Source: Favolaschia claudopus (Eukaryota > Basidiomycota > Agaricomycetes > Agaricales > Mycenaceae). From it: a stretch of 64,000 bases of DNA. The notes beneath the pieces are model-generated. The model had not been told where the DNA came from. It did not search any database and saw only the letters and a program-made list of their open reading frames with translations. The DNA is taken from assembly GCA_037176885.1 (NCBI GenBank), contig JAWWNJ010000051.1, positions 620,001-684,000 of the forward strand, given 5' to 3'. Below, piece after piece: positions 50,246 through 62,415 of the stretch (position 1 is its first letter; each line of letters begins with the position of its first letter). Both the position numbers and the translations under genes were made by a program.

Positions 50246-51536
50246 GGCTGGAAGTATCTGAAAGGGGAGACAATTCATTCCCAAGCACAGGGAACGATAG
50301 AATGCCATAGTCACCTGTGGATATTGAACTGAAGCCGACTTGGGCAAAAGGAACGAGGGCGAAAAAGGATGCTAAAAGGCAACCTGGCCAGACGAGGTGA
50401 AACCGAAGTGAAGAAGGCTGAGGAATTTGGGTGGCTGAGTCCTGCATTTATAGGCCGGGACACAGGAGGTTCCAGTACTATGGGACTCATAGGTGAAAGA
50501 AGTGCGCCGTTGACCAATCCAGGACTTGGGCTCAGGAATCGGAACAGCTTGCTAAACGTAGGCGCCACGCTGCCAGTGTTGTCAGGGTCGTTCATAATTC
50601 TTTAATGTGTCCGTGAATTTTCTGGTCCGCCATTGGACAACCTGGGTCGTATCTTTCGGACCATGCCACCAAAATTCTGATTCCGAGACGGCGATGATGT
50701 TGCGATTTTTTTAGACAGACGCGTCCGAAGTTATTTTAATCTGCCAGCGATTCTGAGCGCATACAAGGTATCTTGATGCGTCAGGTCTTGAGACCTCCCA
50801 AGTTCGGGTCGGCAAAGGGCGGAGAGCTACCTAGCATCCTATAAGTATATGGGACTTGCGCCTCACATTTGCAGCAATTTCGCGGTTTGGCCGTATATTG
50901 TGTCCGTGGAGTCCAGACATCGTATTACCATCGTAACTCGAGCGGCACCGACGGTCTTCTCGGGACGAACGGAGAGCCCGAAGCCCACGTTATTCCGTAG
51001 TAGAACCTCCAGACGACACGCGACGAGAAGAGCGAGAAGAACAACTTCCAAGAGGTGAGTCAAGATTTCTCCGAGTTCAAAGAGACACAGTGTGAGACTG
51101 TGAACGATTGCAGGGTTGAGGGTGAGAGAAAGGGATAAGAGAACGAAACAAGCTCTGACGTTAGACTCGACACCAGTCGTTATTGACGGAAACACACCAC
51201 TTCGGTGTGTGTTGTAGTGTGATCAAACGACTGTCTTTGATCTTTTCACCGTGGTCTGACGTAAAGGGACGACTTTCCTGCCGAGTAGCCCGAGCGAGTA
51301 TATTGTTCGTCATGCTCGTTTGGGTTCCCACCGTGTTGAGTGCTATTGAATTTGTACAGACACAAAAAAAAGAAACTATTAACTTGACAACCTTATGTAC
51401 AATATCTAAACCCTTCTGTTCTTTGTCTGAATCCTCTCATGCAGTTCGTGCAGACAGTTGCGAAACCGCAGGTGCTCTAGGAGCAAAGCGGTAAGTCAGA
51501 AGTTCTCGGTATGAGAACAGGGAGAGAACGACTGAC
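50246..51536. other. Spacer between the secreted paralogs, possible small spliced gene
   Basis: Contains the promoter of copy A. A plus-strand frame from ATG 50849 (MGLAPHICSNFAVW) continues to 51055 and has a good 54-57 bp GTGAGT...GCAG intron before a second short frame. The product would be about 78 basic residues without a recognisable domain, so I do not call it a gene. A hairpin (AACACACC with GGTGTGTG) lies near 51190-51211. Confidence 0.3.
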
Positions 51537-52367
51537 TTAGCTGGATCGGTTGATGTAATACGCATTGTGGGCAGTGAAGAAAGCAGAGTCCACAGATCGA
51601 GGGGAGGACACCTCGTTCCAGTTGTCCTTGATCACGACCGTCTGCGAACCAATGTCGTGACCAGTGAAGTGCCAGTCGTCAGTGCAGAATGAGCCATCCG
51701 GGTTGAAGATCTTTCCTGTAGGATTTCGTCAGAATGGCCGTCGTGGAAACAACACAAAGTAGCAGCGAACCAAAGTGGGACACAATTCCACGATCATGGC
51801 CAACCTTATGGCCGGAGTGACGACGCAAATCACCACGGAAATGGCCAAGGCTTTGGAAGTATTGTTCGAAGACAATGGTCTGGGTCTCAACCTCGCATAT
51901 TGTTTCAGTTATAATCCTGTCCATGTACATTAGTTAGTACTCGCAAGAGGAAGAGACCAGCCGCTTACCTCTTGGCCATCTCTTGGAGAACCGCGAGTCT
52001 TTGCTGGATGATCACGATATCAACAGAGTGGCAGACTTCCTCGTTCTCTGAGACAATTGTCTGCGCACGGTTGAAGCCGTTGAAGTCATCGATGCCTAAT
52101 GAATTTGTTAGTATGATTCGAAGGCGGTAAAGGTTGACCTGTACCATAGAAGTTGTCGAAGCCGTCGAGGCTCTGAATATTGTTCCACCGGTTGAATGAG
52201 ACCTGGCTATGACTACGACGCGCAACTGTTCTATCATCAGTATTGAAGACGCGGCTCAATCACGAGAATTAATTCAGACCTTCATGAGTCCCAGGGATCG
52301 ACACGGGTAACGCAGATACGCCGGCCGCAAAAACAGCGATCAAGGATAGAGCGAGTTGGGCTAACAT
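51537..52367 (-). CDS. Secreted protein of unknown family, tandem copy B
   Basis: The start at 52367 gives MLAQLALSLIAVFAAGVSAL, a signal peptide. Exons then carry VARRSHSQVSFNRWNNIQSL, DDFNGFNRAQTIVSENEEVC, IIQQRLAVLQEMAKRIITET, ICEVETQTIVFEQYFQSLGH, DGSFCTDDWHFTGHDIGSQT and a short C terminus ending INRSS. It aligns with copy A through the whole length (shared AVLQEMAKRIITE-type helix and DD-x-x-F-x-G-x-DIG block). A TATAAA sits about 195 bp upstream on this strand (52561-52566), as in copy A, and both promoters share a CTGGCCA-A/G-A stretch. This is a tandem duplication of an extracellular protein family whose role I cannot name. Confidence 0.72.
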
Positions 52368-53145
52368 GATAGAAGAGAGTCGGCGCAAGCCTTCGTGTTT
52401 GGGTCAGAATAAGTATCCAGTAGGCAGAATTTGTTGAACTTCTCACTTGGAAAGAAGACGAAAAGACTGGAGAAGGCTGCCTGGCCAAAGAAGGTGGGAG
52501 GTAAAACGAAAGAACGAAACAAAAAATGGACTGAGTGAAGGAACTGGAAATTTCGAAGATTTTATAGGAAATCGTGAGCGTCAGCTGTCAGAGAACCGTT
52601 TGCATGGTACACATGCACAGAAATCTCGCCAAGCCTTTGGATGAGGCAGGGTATGTCTCCTTTAGCTGCCAATGAGCGAACCATGAGCGGATCTGACGTG
52701 CCGCCCATTGTCGAAATCGAGCATGACAGAATTACCAGCTGCAGTGCATAACGACCGAGGAAAACTGACTCAGTTGCTGTCTAACTTCAGTACAGAATGC
52801 GTCTGTGAAGCGTCGAAAAGGCAGTATAGTTGGAGGGCCAGAAAGAACATACCCACGACATGATACAAACAATATTAATGTTCAAAGCATGCGGGAACCG
52901 GAGTGTTACTGGAAACGCGGAGGTGGGTGACTATTGGCGTACGCTGTAGAGCAGTGGACAGTGCGACATTGAGATAATGATGATCAAAAGTGTAGCAGTA
53001 ACTGCGAGCGCTTGACTGAGGTCGACTTGCAAGACGTGCCAAGAACAGTGGGTGAAAGATAGCGGGCTATTTCTGGCTGTGTAGGGAAGAATAATGATAT
53101 GCATCGTGCTCGTATGCCTAAGTACAAGTCAGCCAGAACTGGGTC
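52368..53145. other. Intergenic, nothing recognised
   Basis: Promoter of secreted copy B and 3' flank of the DnaJ gene. No coding or repeat structure stands out. Confidence 0.4.
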
Positions 53146-54821
53146 TCATAACTCATCGTGTCCCGAGCCGCCAGCATGGAACGCCTCCGCCAATTCTATC
53201 CACAGTCAGTTGTGGAGTTGTGAAATCGAAAGATCAGGTACTTACTTCGACGTGTCTGAGGCGATATCTCTATAGGAAGCACGACATTATACTCTACGTA
53301 GAGATCTCCGAAAGTCGGTTTCTCAAAATGCGGCATCCCCTCGCCTTCTATTGTTTGTACAAAGCCTGATTTCGAGGTCAAAATTCGGCCACGACATTCA
53401 CAAGCGGACCACTTACCAGGTTGAGTGACACCTTTTCGTTGAAGTCTCACTACGTGGCCATCCAGATGAGTTAAATTACGGTCAAACCCTAATAATGCCT
53501 GTCAAATGAATGAGCTTCGTGGGAACGAAAGTCCCACAAGAAGACAAACCTCATCAACGCCAATGGTCTCTCTCCAATATAGGCTACTTTCTTTCCTCCG
53601 CCATCCACCCTTGTGTTTCCTGCTGCGCACACGCAGAACGACATCGCCTGGCTCCCAGTCAGGACTTTCGTCGCTTTCACCTTCGAAAACTATCTCGTGG
53701 CCTTCTGGCATTCCCGGGAGAATTTCCAGAGTATAATGTCCAGTGTGATCGACAACCTTTGAAATGACTTCAGAAACTTGAACAAACCCGAGAAGCTTGA
53801 CGGACCTTTCCTCCACCGCAGTTAGGACATTTTTTGCCAATAGTCTTACCACGACCACCACACTCATTACATGTGGTCTGCGTTTGGGCGAACATGCCGG
53901 GGAAAATCTGCAAGTTCTCGTATCAAGGACTTCAAGTGAAATCGCAGAGTCGCACTTGTTGTTTAACCATTTTAACCCCGGAGCCCCCACAGCCGGAGCA
54001 GGTGCGTATATCGCCATCCGAAGCGGCTCCTGATCCTCTGCAGTGGTCACATAGAATATGTTTCTTGATCATGAACTGCGCAACCAAGGATCAACAAGCG
54101 TAGAGGTAAAGAATTAGGACCCACGTCGATGCTCGACCCTTTGTACCTGGAGATTTTGTGTTAGTATCAGAGTATTCGAGGCGGTGCAAAGGTGCTCACA
54201 TATCGGCCAATTCTACCTCAAACTCCGTCAGTGAACTCGGGCCGCGACGTGCCTGTTGCTGCTGGTCTGAACAAGAGTTCAGAAGGAAACCTAAAACAAT
54301 ACGACGGGCTCGACTAACGTCCACCACCGAAAAAGCTCTGAAACACGTCGAAAGGATTTGCGTGATGCTGCCCATTTTCATGGGCTTTCAGACCTTCCTG
54401 TAGAGAGAAGAATCGTTGTTACTTCGGGACCATCCCCTTGGTATACCACTTGCCTCTCCATGTCGGTCATAGATATCACGTTTCTAGAGAGTAGCTCAAT
54501 ATGAATCAATAGAAGGGAAGAGCGCAACACACGGTGGGGTCCGACAGCACCTCGTAGGCTGTTGTACAACGAGTAACGCATGAGAATTCGGGAGACCGCA
54601 CAATATGTACCGGACTGACCGTGCGCAATGTCAACAAATTTGGCTTCAGCATCAGGGTCCTTGTTCTTGTCTGGATGATATTTCCTGCTCAATTTCTTGT
54701 ATGCATGTCGAATATCCTTTTCCGAAGCGGATTTGTGGATGTCCAAGGTCTTGTACAAGTCGGCAGCAAAGGCGAGGTCGAATATGAGAAATAAGAGAGC
54801 GAACAAAGAGACCGGAAGCAT
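53146..54821 (-). CDS. scj1: ER-lumenal type I DnaJ (Hsp40) co-chaperone with HDEL
   Basis: The start at 54821 gives MLPVSLFALLFLIFDLAFAA, a signal peptide. The J domain follows at once (DLYKTLDIHKSASEKDIRHA YKKLSRKYHPDKN) with the HPD tripeptide, then a short Gly/Phe region. Four CxxCxGxG-type zinc repeats are seen: CDHCRGSG, CSGCGGSG, CNECGGRG and CPNCGGGK. The C-terminal substrate domain (HYTLEILPGMPEGHEIVFEG, EGMPHFEKPTFGDLYVEYNV) ends GSGHDEL, an ER-retrieval signal. All parts of yeast Scj1 are there, so it should stimulate the ER Hsp70 (Kar2/BiP) in folding and quality control. It is divergent from the gene at 54973 with 151 bp between. Confidence 0.93.
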
Positions 54822-54972
54822 CGAGACCAAGCGACGAGGAGTCGCGCTGTGCTACAGTCGACTTGTAGACAACACGCGCGTCGATGCGAGAACTGGGAAA
54901 AGAGAGGGTGTCGTGGCGAATTCGATACGGTCACGTTACGGAATTTCCGGTCCGCCACCCACTCTCCACCTT

Positions 54973-56679
54973 ATGCTTCAACGACCACGGCCAGCAGGCT
55001 CTCTGCGCTCCCTCAACCCACTCCGAGTTCGAGGAATAGCGTCATATTCTCCCAAAGTTCGAGGTCGCTGGTTTCTCTGACTAACTCTTCCACCGACTCA
55101 TCAAATAATCCTCCAGCTTTTCCGTTCAAAGTATCACCCTCTGATGCAATTTCCCAACTTTCAATAAGCTCTGCAGCCGGATTGGACCCTCTTAGTCGAC
55201 TGTTTGTATATGCCGGGATATTTCCGCCAACACAACCTCAAAGGATTGTTCCTGGTTGGTTGTATAGTTCTTGTATTGATACCTTACGCTTCATCTACAA
55301 AAGTATATTTTCCTGCATGGTTCATAGACGGCGAAGTCACTACCCAAGCCACCTTTTCGTTTCCTGACACGAGACCAAAGGATGTTCGTCGATATCTACC
55401 TTCGGAAGTCGCTGTTCACTGAGACCGGATGCAGGGGCACATCACGTCTATTTTCCTGAATTCGTGCGTATTTCCGTGTTCTGGCTATACGGTTACCTAT
55501 TATAGATTCCGATTTTCTAGATATTTTCCTGGTACGCATTTTGTGTGTCTCTCTAGTTGCCCTGTTCAGTTCTCCTTGCAGGTCATGACATGGATAAAAT
55601 TTCATCAATATCTCTTCTTTCCGACACGCTTGCGAAATCTGAAGCCCTGCCTTTTACGCCGGAATTGGAAACGCAGGGTGACACCAAAATCACCTGCATC
55701 CCGTTCAAAACCACGCCATTCTCAGTTCTTGACGCATTTCAATCACTGCATTCCGACCAGTGTCGTCCCAGCGAGCACGTCTCCTTTGACCCCTCCTCAA
55801 TAAGCATTGATCTGGTAAGTCAAAAACATGGGTCTCATCCTCTGGTCGACTCACCACACAAATCATAGTTCTGTGCTTACCCGATTCTTATACCATTATA
55901 TCTGGTCCAGTACGCAGATGAGACAACTGTCGTGCTCGAAGCCCACCATGAATCCGTTCGCCGATTTCCAGCTGTTTTCTCATCTTGGTGACTGACTTGC
56001 CTAGGGTCGTATATTTGTGGAAAGAGGGTCTGATGATGAGATACATCAGTTTTTGGATCAACAAGACGACGCAATGGACGACACTGTCAACCGACTGCGA
56101 AGACAACTTAGAGACCTCCCTGGGCGCCCATCAAATGACGGGATTCGGAGGATGACTCAGTTTCTCGACAGGCAGTCGCAAAAAATAGAGTCACAGATAG
56201 ATGCGCTCGCAAAACTCGTGTCTGGCCCTTTCCGCTATGCTCGCGGCTCACCGACTCCGTTCGCAAACATTGCTGCGCTGACAATCCCCCCAACATGGAC
56301 CAGGTGGAATTTCGTCCACTTCCGGGATTTCAAACGATGGGTCGACGGATTTCAGCCGGAGACATTGCCTGTAGCTCGGGCCAACGAGATGGATGACCCG
56401 CGCGTTCGGCCATTCACAGCAGACGAAGTTCTAGCAGTTCGCAAGTTCCTGCTTGCGGGTCAGGAGCGTGCGAAGGCACATACTTTGCTCGATGTCAGAC
56501 AGTCATCTTCCAAAAATGAATTTGGTTGTTTACGTTTCATGCAGAGTATTTCGAAAATCAAGGCGACCGGAGCTTCGCAGGATAAGTTGAAGGAGTACGT
56601 CGACTCTGTCGATGCGTCCAGAGAAAAATCTACTCCGCAATGGTGGAAGGAATGGCGGAAAACAACACAACCCAAGTAG
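54973..56679 (+). CDS. Uncharacterised fungal protein, probably mitochondrial
   Basis: ATG at 54973 opens MLQRPRPAGSLRSLNPLRVR, an Arg/Ser/Leu-rich presequence-like N terminus. The exons are 54973-55063, 55117-55254, 55304 onward, then further pieces. Landmarks: AFPFKVSPSDAISQLSISSA, PVYFPAWFIDGEV (across an intron), YFPGHDMDKISSISLLSDTL, ITCIPFKTTPFSVLDAFQSL, and YPILIPLYLVQYADETTVVL. The C-terminal exon ends KSTPQWWKEWRKTTQPK. The sequence reads like a widely conserved fungal family, with PVYFPAWFIDGE and YPILIPLYLVQY as signature blocks, but no function is attached to it in my knowledge. The exon boundaries between 55370 and 55530 are the least certain part. Confidence 0.68.
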
Positions 56680-56818
56680 CACATCATATCCTTGATAATG
56701 AAACAATTATTGAGGGAATGCTGTTATACATTGTGCGAAACCGCCTATACTTAACTGTCAGTCCGTCTGTGAGTATATATGTTCAGACAACAAAACTGTC
56801 CCGCAGGTCCATATGAAA

Positions 56819-58902
56819 TTATAAAGTAAGGCCCGCAACGACGAGGGCAATGAAAGTAACAGGTATCATGGGAGGAAAACCGAGGCCACTGGCTGCATTC
56901 CAACCTGGGGGTATTCCGAGTGTAACGGCGGCAACTGGGAGCGACGAAGTAATTATCGTAACGTCACTTTGCTCGTTGGTGGTGGTGATTACGGTAACTG
57001 TGGGTTCCGGTGTAACACCGGGCAGAGACGTCACGTTTACTGTCGTCTTCTTTCCAAAGATCGCACTGTAGGTGCTTATTGCGAGAGCAGAGGTCACAAT
57101 ACCGCCAGTCGACGCTGGAATGGACGAGTTGAATGCGTAGCTCGGTGTCGAAAAGGACGGTGTAGGGAGGAGGGAGTTAGGCAAGGTCGTCGGGATCGTA
57201 GCAGACACAGAGGCGAAGTAGGCAGCAATGGACGCCGCATCTTCCGTCTCGGAACCATTGTTCAAGGGATAGAATCCAATGTGTGGCGCTTCCTTGGCGT
57301 TAATTCCATAGCTGAATACCGAATAAACAGTGCGTAGAAAGGGCCCGCCTGATCATATTCAACACCAGACATTCAAGTCTTTGAGTAAATCTGGGCGCAC
57401 CAAATTGCCAGTCAATATTGTCGGCACTGGGAGGGAGAGCCATCGGCCAGGACAAACAGAGGTTCGGATTTCCCGATGCAGGACCTAGTAGATAGTCTGT
57501 AGGTTCAAGCGTGTATGTCCGTTGACCAAAAGTAAAAGCCATGGGTACTATGGTGTCACAAGGAATTGCCCATATTCCATCATTGACGAGTCGAGAATCA
57601 GGGATTTGTGCGAACAGACGCTCCACCTGAACCTAAGGTTGGCGTCTACGTATATCAATTGAAGAGAAAACGTGCATCCTGATACGGCCCGTATATCCCC
57701 GAGGTTCCGCTATTGAAACCTTGATCAACAAACTACACCGGTAAATTCTGGAGCCCACTTACATGTCAAAAAGTGCAAGGGATGAATCACCAGCGACGCC
57801 GGGATAGGTTGGGATGGGGGCGGTTTTTGTCCCGTTGACCTGCAATCGAGCAACATTGAGCACTAGGCTTATGCGCTGGTTTGAGATGCGACGAACCGAG
57901 AAGGACGACATGGGTATGACCCAATGCAAGTAACTGGAGGTGTTACTCTCTGTGCCCTTGGGCGAGAACTCTACGACGGGGTTCCAGCCAATTTGGCTCA
58001 CATTTTTCACGATGGTAGCTTTTACCCATGGTCAGAGAACATACACGCTCGAACATGCAGACCACCTACTATCAATGGCCCCAAACGAAAGCGAACCACC
58101 TTCACCATGGGTCAAACTGACACCAAAAAGAGGATAGTCCAGAATGCCCTTTTGAGCAAGTGTTGGAAAGAAGGAGGTAGCTTCAAATTACCGAATATCA
58201 GTCGACAATCCACGAACGTATTCACGATGCAAACGCACCATTGGCTACACTGTTCGGAATGCCGGAAAGGCGGGGAAATCCAAGGCCCAATATTCCACTC
58301 ACGTCGTCCTGCAGCGTTACGTTGGAATCGGTCACAAGAGCTGCTGAAGTATAAGCGCAATAACCTTTGCACAACTCAGCCTACTGACCAAAAACCTGGT
58401 CCGGCAGCGTCAAGTTTGCTACCTGCACAGACTCTCTTGCCACGAATCCAGAAACCACTATAGCAAAGATGATTTAGTCACGCGGAGAGAGGATTGAGAG
58501 TAACTCACTGGTTTCATCTGCATAGCTAGCTTTGAACAGCGTCTGATTGTCGTTAACTACACCAAAAGTTGGGCTGCCATAAGACAGCGGATAGCGCGGT
58601 ACTGCAACACAAGACGCCGCAGCGCAGTTTGAGCCTACAATGAACAGATCGCTCGAAGCCGTGTCCAGGGCTGCACGAAAAGCAATGTTCCCGAGTCGAA
58701 TAAGAACCCAGTATGTCTGCCTGTCGGCAGCCAGTGAGACTGGGGTTATTCCGGCAAGTGTGGACGCTGTATTGTTCTTCTCAGCGGTGTCTCTACGATG
58801 CGTATGAAACGGGATCGTGATGGACGACGAAGGGTGGATTGCATGGCGAGCCGATGCACTGGAAATAAGGAACGAAAGAACAGAAAAAGCAGAGAATAAC
58901 AT
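56819..58902 (-). CDS. Pepsin-like (A1) aspartic protease, secreted and probably membrane- or GPI-attached
   Basis: The start at 58902 gives MLFSAFSVLSFLISSASA, a signal peptide, then a propeptide and TYWVLIRLGNIAFRAALDTA with SSDLFIVGSNC, the first active-site region. The second, after an intron at about 57759-57691, reads LALFDIGTSGIYGP. A Ser/Thr-rich linker with PTPSFSTPSYAFNSS leads to a hydrophobic C terminus (MIPVTFIALVVAGLTL), suiting a GPI signal or anchor. About ten introns. Both catalytic Asp residues are present, but the motifs are DTA-S and DIG-T, not the usual D-T/S-G. It may therefore have altered or low activity. It resembles extracellular or vacuolar fungal proteases in every other respect. 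Confidence 0.83.
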
Positions 58903-59257
58903 ATCGTCTCAAGGCATGGAGACGAGAGACTGAGCAGAGGCGGGAGATGACAAAAGACTGTGGGAGGCCGTGCTGGCAGTGGATGGCCGTTGAACTCAAG
59001 ACGGTTTCCCTATTCGGCTATTCTCTCTCATCTTCGTGATCGCAGTAGTATATCCCCAAGCACTTGTATACGAGTAGTGGAACAATCTCACACATGTTAC
59101 AGAAGTAGAATACATCCGGTGAGAGAGATAGAGAAAACAATAATGAACGAAAGACGACGAGTCCGCCAATAAAAAAAAAGGAGAGTCAAGCAACGTGGAT
59201 GGAGCGCAGGAAAATATACGGAGAAAAATAGAGCTTAAGAATAGTGTAGACACCGAA

Positions 59258-62071
59258 TCACCGCTTGGCAAAGACCTTCTTCAACAGGCCTAGCACCTTG
59301 GGTACGTTTAGCTGAACGTACTCCAGATCGAGAAGATGCTTGTTGTCTTTTTGCTGCGGAATCACACACTTTGAGTCCGAGTTCCCGACGCGTGAAGGAA
59401 AAAGAACATACCTTTTCCAAAAGGTCGTCGATTTTGAGATCCATCTCCAGGATAGCTTTTTCCCTTCCCTTGTAATGAAGCGCGATGATGAAAGTTCCCG
59501 GCGTTGGGGAGGTTATATTGAAATAGATGTTTGGCCGCCTACAGAGCCACGACAGTTCCGTTAGTCCAACGCTTTCGGCATATAGTGGGTGAAGACCGAC
59601 CGGTTGTCAGGAACATTGCTCTCCACAATGATCCCCTCCTTTTCAAGCTGAGCATGCGTGAATCTATACGGGCCAAGCACAACCGCCTTGGTCGGCTTTT
59701 TCTCCTTCCCGCCCACGGTGACAACACCGACACCCGTAGTGCTACCCTTGTCCTTGGAAGCGTTCAGGCGTACGTTCTGCAGGTACGCCTTGTACTGCTC
59801 CAGCTGCGATCGAAGGTAGTTGTTGTGGTCGCAGATCGTCTTGTACACCGCCTCGAGAGATTTTGTCTCAGCGACGACTTTTTCGCGCAGGTTGCCGAGG
59901 TGAACAAGTTCCGCCTCGACCTCCTCCTGCATGAGCTTGTACCCGTCTGAAGCTTGGACAACCTTTTGCTCCTCCAGTTCGCGCAACATCTCCTTGACCT
60001 TGATACCCTTCCGCACGAGAATCGCATCCTTCGTCGTGGCCGCGCGTTCCGCGATCGCAGAAAGATTGTAAGGCCGTTTCTCAGCCGCGTGAGGAATGGA
60101 CCGAATAAGCTGCACGAAGATGGACTTGGTCTCCATGTACAGCATGTCGCTAGAGGAAACCGAGTCCATGAGGGCACTCTGAATGTCCTGAACTGGTGTT
60201 TCCCATCGACTATACAGGTTGAGTTCCAACGACCTGTTTTCTTTCCTTGGCACCTGGGCCGGTGCAGGACCGAGTTCGTCTGTGAGAATTCGCAGGTGCT
60301 GCTTGTCATTTGGTGACTATAATAAAAAAAAAATCAATATTGAATGAAGACGTCGGAGAAACGACGCTTACGAGAGTCTCAATGTGTTGAAGGATCAATG
60401 AATGCGTGTTGTACAACTCGTTGAGGGAGATATGGATCACCAAATCCTTCTTGGAAAGTGCCATATATTGATCCATCTAATACATCACTTCAGTTCGACA
60501 TCGCTTAGTTGTAACTTGAAAGCGACACACCTCGAGAGTTTCGTAAAAGTCCCCAACTTCGCAGAGGTTGTTCAGGAATTGGTTGATCCGTGCTTTGTTG
60601 TTCTCCACGAAAGGATTAAGGGTCATCATATAGGCCTCTTTGGAGTAGGACGGTTTGTTTGCCAAATTTTGCAACATTTTGGCAATCTATTATCGGGTGT
60701 TAGACAGAACAACAGACGACCAATGACATGCTACGCACCAAAGTCAACGTCCGTCGAGGATGTTTCGCCGGAACCCCCTCGACAAGCATGTATGCCTGCG
60801 GTGTCACAATCGCAGGATTTATGAATCGGAGGAAGAAAAAGCCCCCAATGAGTGAGCATATGGCATAATCCGTGGCCTCGGGATATTTTCGCTGCATGGA
60901 ATCAGTTAGGACAGAGCGGTGCATGTCCTGAGCCCACGCACCCGAGTCAAGCTACGAATCTGTTTGCAAATCCACCGAATGCCATAAGGCACACTTTCCA
61001 TGCTGTCTATTATGGTCAGCAAGAAGCTGTTGGCGATTTCCATGAGCATCGTCAACCGAGGTGCTATGAACGCCTGAACATCGGGGTTCTCGGCTGCGAC
61101 CTCGGGTGCGACTCCGCGAGGTAGATTGGGAGGAAGCTGGCCCGTCTCCTCCTCAATTTGGTTAACCAATTGTTCGTACACCTGTCCGAATCAGCATGGT
61201 TCGAGTGTGCAAGGAAGGAATGCATACCTTTACAGGGTTTATTTCGAGGTTGAGATCCTTGTGCTCGATCAAGCTGTTGATGCGTTCTGCCAGGACGCTC
61301 TTCAGGTAGCTTTGGCCTGGGCCGCGGCGGGTATAAGTCGTCATCATTCGAGATACGGGGGTATTGGCACGGAGTAGGGAACCGAACTCTGTTGCTGTCT
61401 CGAACTGGGCAGATAAAACGGACTGAAACATCGTAAGAAGAAGATGCTCTTCTCGACTTTCGTATTGGTTTCCGTAAAGGGTGAACATGACGGTCTGGAG
61501 GAGAGTATCAATTTCGGAAAGACTGACGAGGCGACAGAGCGCGGCGATATGGCGAGGTTCGGACTGAAGCAGGAAAAAGAGATTTGAATACTGCTGGATC
61601 TTCCGATCATCCGGATAGTGTCCTTCGGTTGGATCGACGTCTTCCAGCGTTCTCTCTACCTCGCGTTGCTGGAAATCACGGCATTAGTGGTCGTTAGAGT
61701 AGCAAGCTATCGAGGTTAACGAACTTCGTCCGCAGCCATACGATTCTGAATGAGCAAGGCGATGCGCGAGTCAAGATAGCGCACGTCGCGCTCAAGAACA
61801 AAATTCTTCTTGGACTGAGCGGATATCTTGCCCTTCAAGTCCCGAAGCCGCTTCTGCGCTGCATTAGGAGATGAACATGAGTGCACACGTCCAAATGAGA
61901 GAGGTAGAAGGTAGACGACGACGGACCGCGGGCCAACTCATCCTCCACCTCAACATCCTGCTCCGCAGCCATGCTGAATAAAGCGGTGACACTGTACCGA
62001 TTGGTATTCCTGTTCGTGAGCCTGCGAGTGGACATTCCACCGGGCGAGGTTGGGGGGTCAGGATAAGCCAT
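59258..62071 (-). CDS. Ras GTPase-activating protein with RasGAP C-terminal domain (Gap1/Sar1 type)
   Basis: The start at 62071 gives [21 protein letters not shown] coiled coil follows ([20 protein letters not shown]), then the GAP domain: [20 protein letters not shown] with the arginine finger in [26 protein letters not shown], and [20 protein letters not shown] (the FLRFINPA signature). The C-terminal RasGAP_C region, as in IQGAPs, includes [20 protein letters not shown] and [15 protein letters not shown] and ends [12 protein letters not shown]. No IQ motifs or calponin-homology domain are present, so this is the Gap1/Sar1 type and not a full IQGAP. It turns off Ras1 in mating and growth signalling. 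At least nine introns. Confidence 0.92.
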
Positions 62072-62202
62072 GAGAGTCGTTGAAGAACGTCAGGAAAACG
62101 GCGTGAGGGAGCGACAGGAAATATGTGAAGTGGTAGGCAGCACCAGCGCGCTGCAGCCTGCGCAACCACGAAGAGGATGGAAGGAGAGCAGAACAGAGAA
62201 TA

Positions 62203-62415
62203 CTATTGGATCTCGACCGCGGTCACGCAAGTCACTTTGTCACAGCGCTTCTTCTTGTCGGAGAGTAAGCACACCCAAGGACCTTCCATAAGGGGAAGGA
62301 AGTTGATGGGTTCTTTATTCGGGCCGGCGCGGGCGGCGAGCACAACCCGACCATCCCCGAGGCCCCAGGCCACTTGATGACTTGATCCGCACTTGATCCA
62401 CAGACGCGACGCCAT
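62203..62415 (-). CDS. Possible small hypothetical protein
   Basis: An open frame from ATG 62415 codes 70 residues (MASRLWIKCGSSHQVAWGLG ... ending VTAVEIQ). The composition is protein-like and Cys is frequent, but no domain is recognised, there are no introns, and it lies just upstream of the RasGAP start on the same strand, partly where a leader would be. It may be part of the RasGAP 5' leader or chance. Low confidence. Confidence 0.3.
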   Translation of the reverse strand: MASRLWIKCGSSHQVAWGLGDGRVVLAARAGPNKEPINFLPLMEGPWVCLLSDKKKRCDKVTCVTAVEIQ

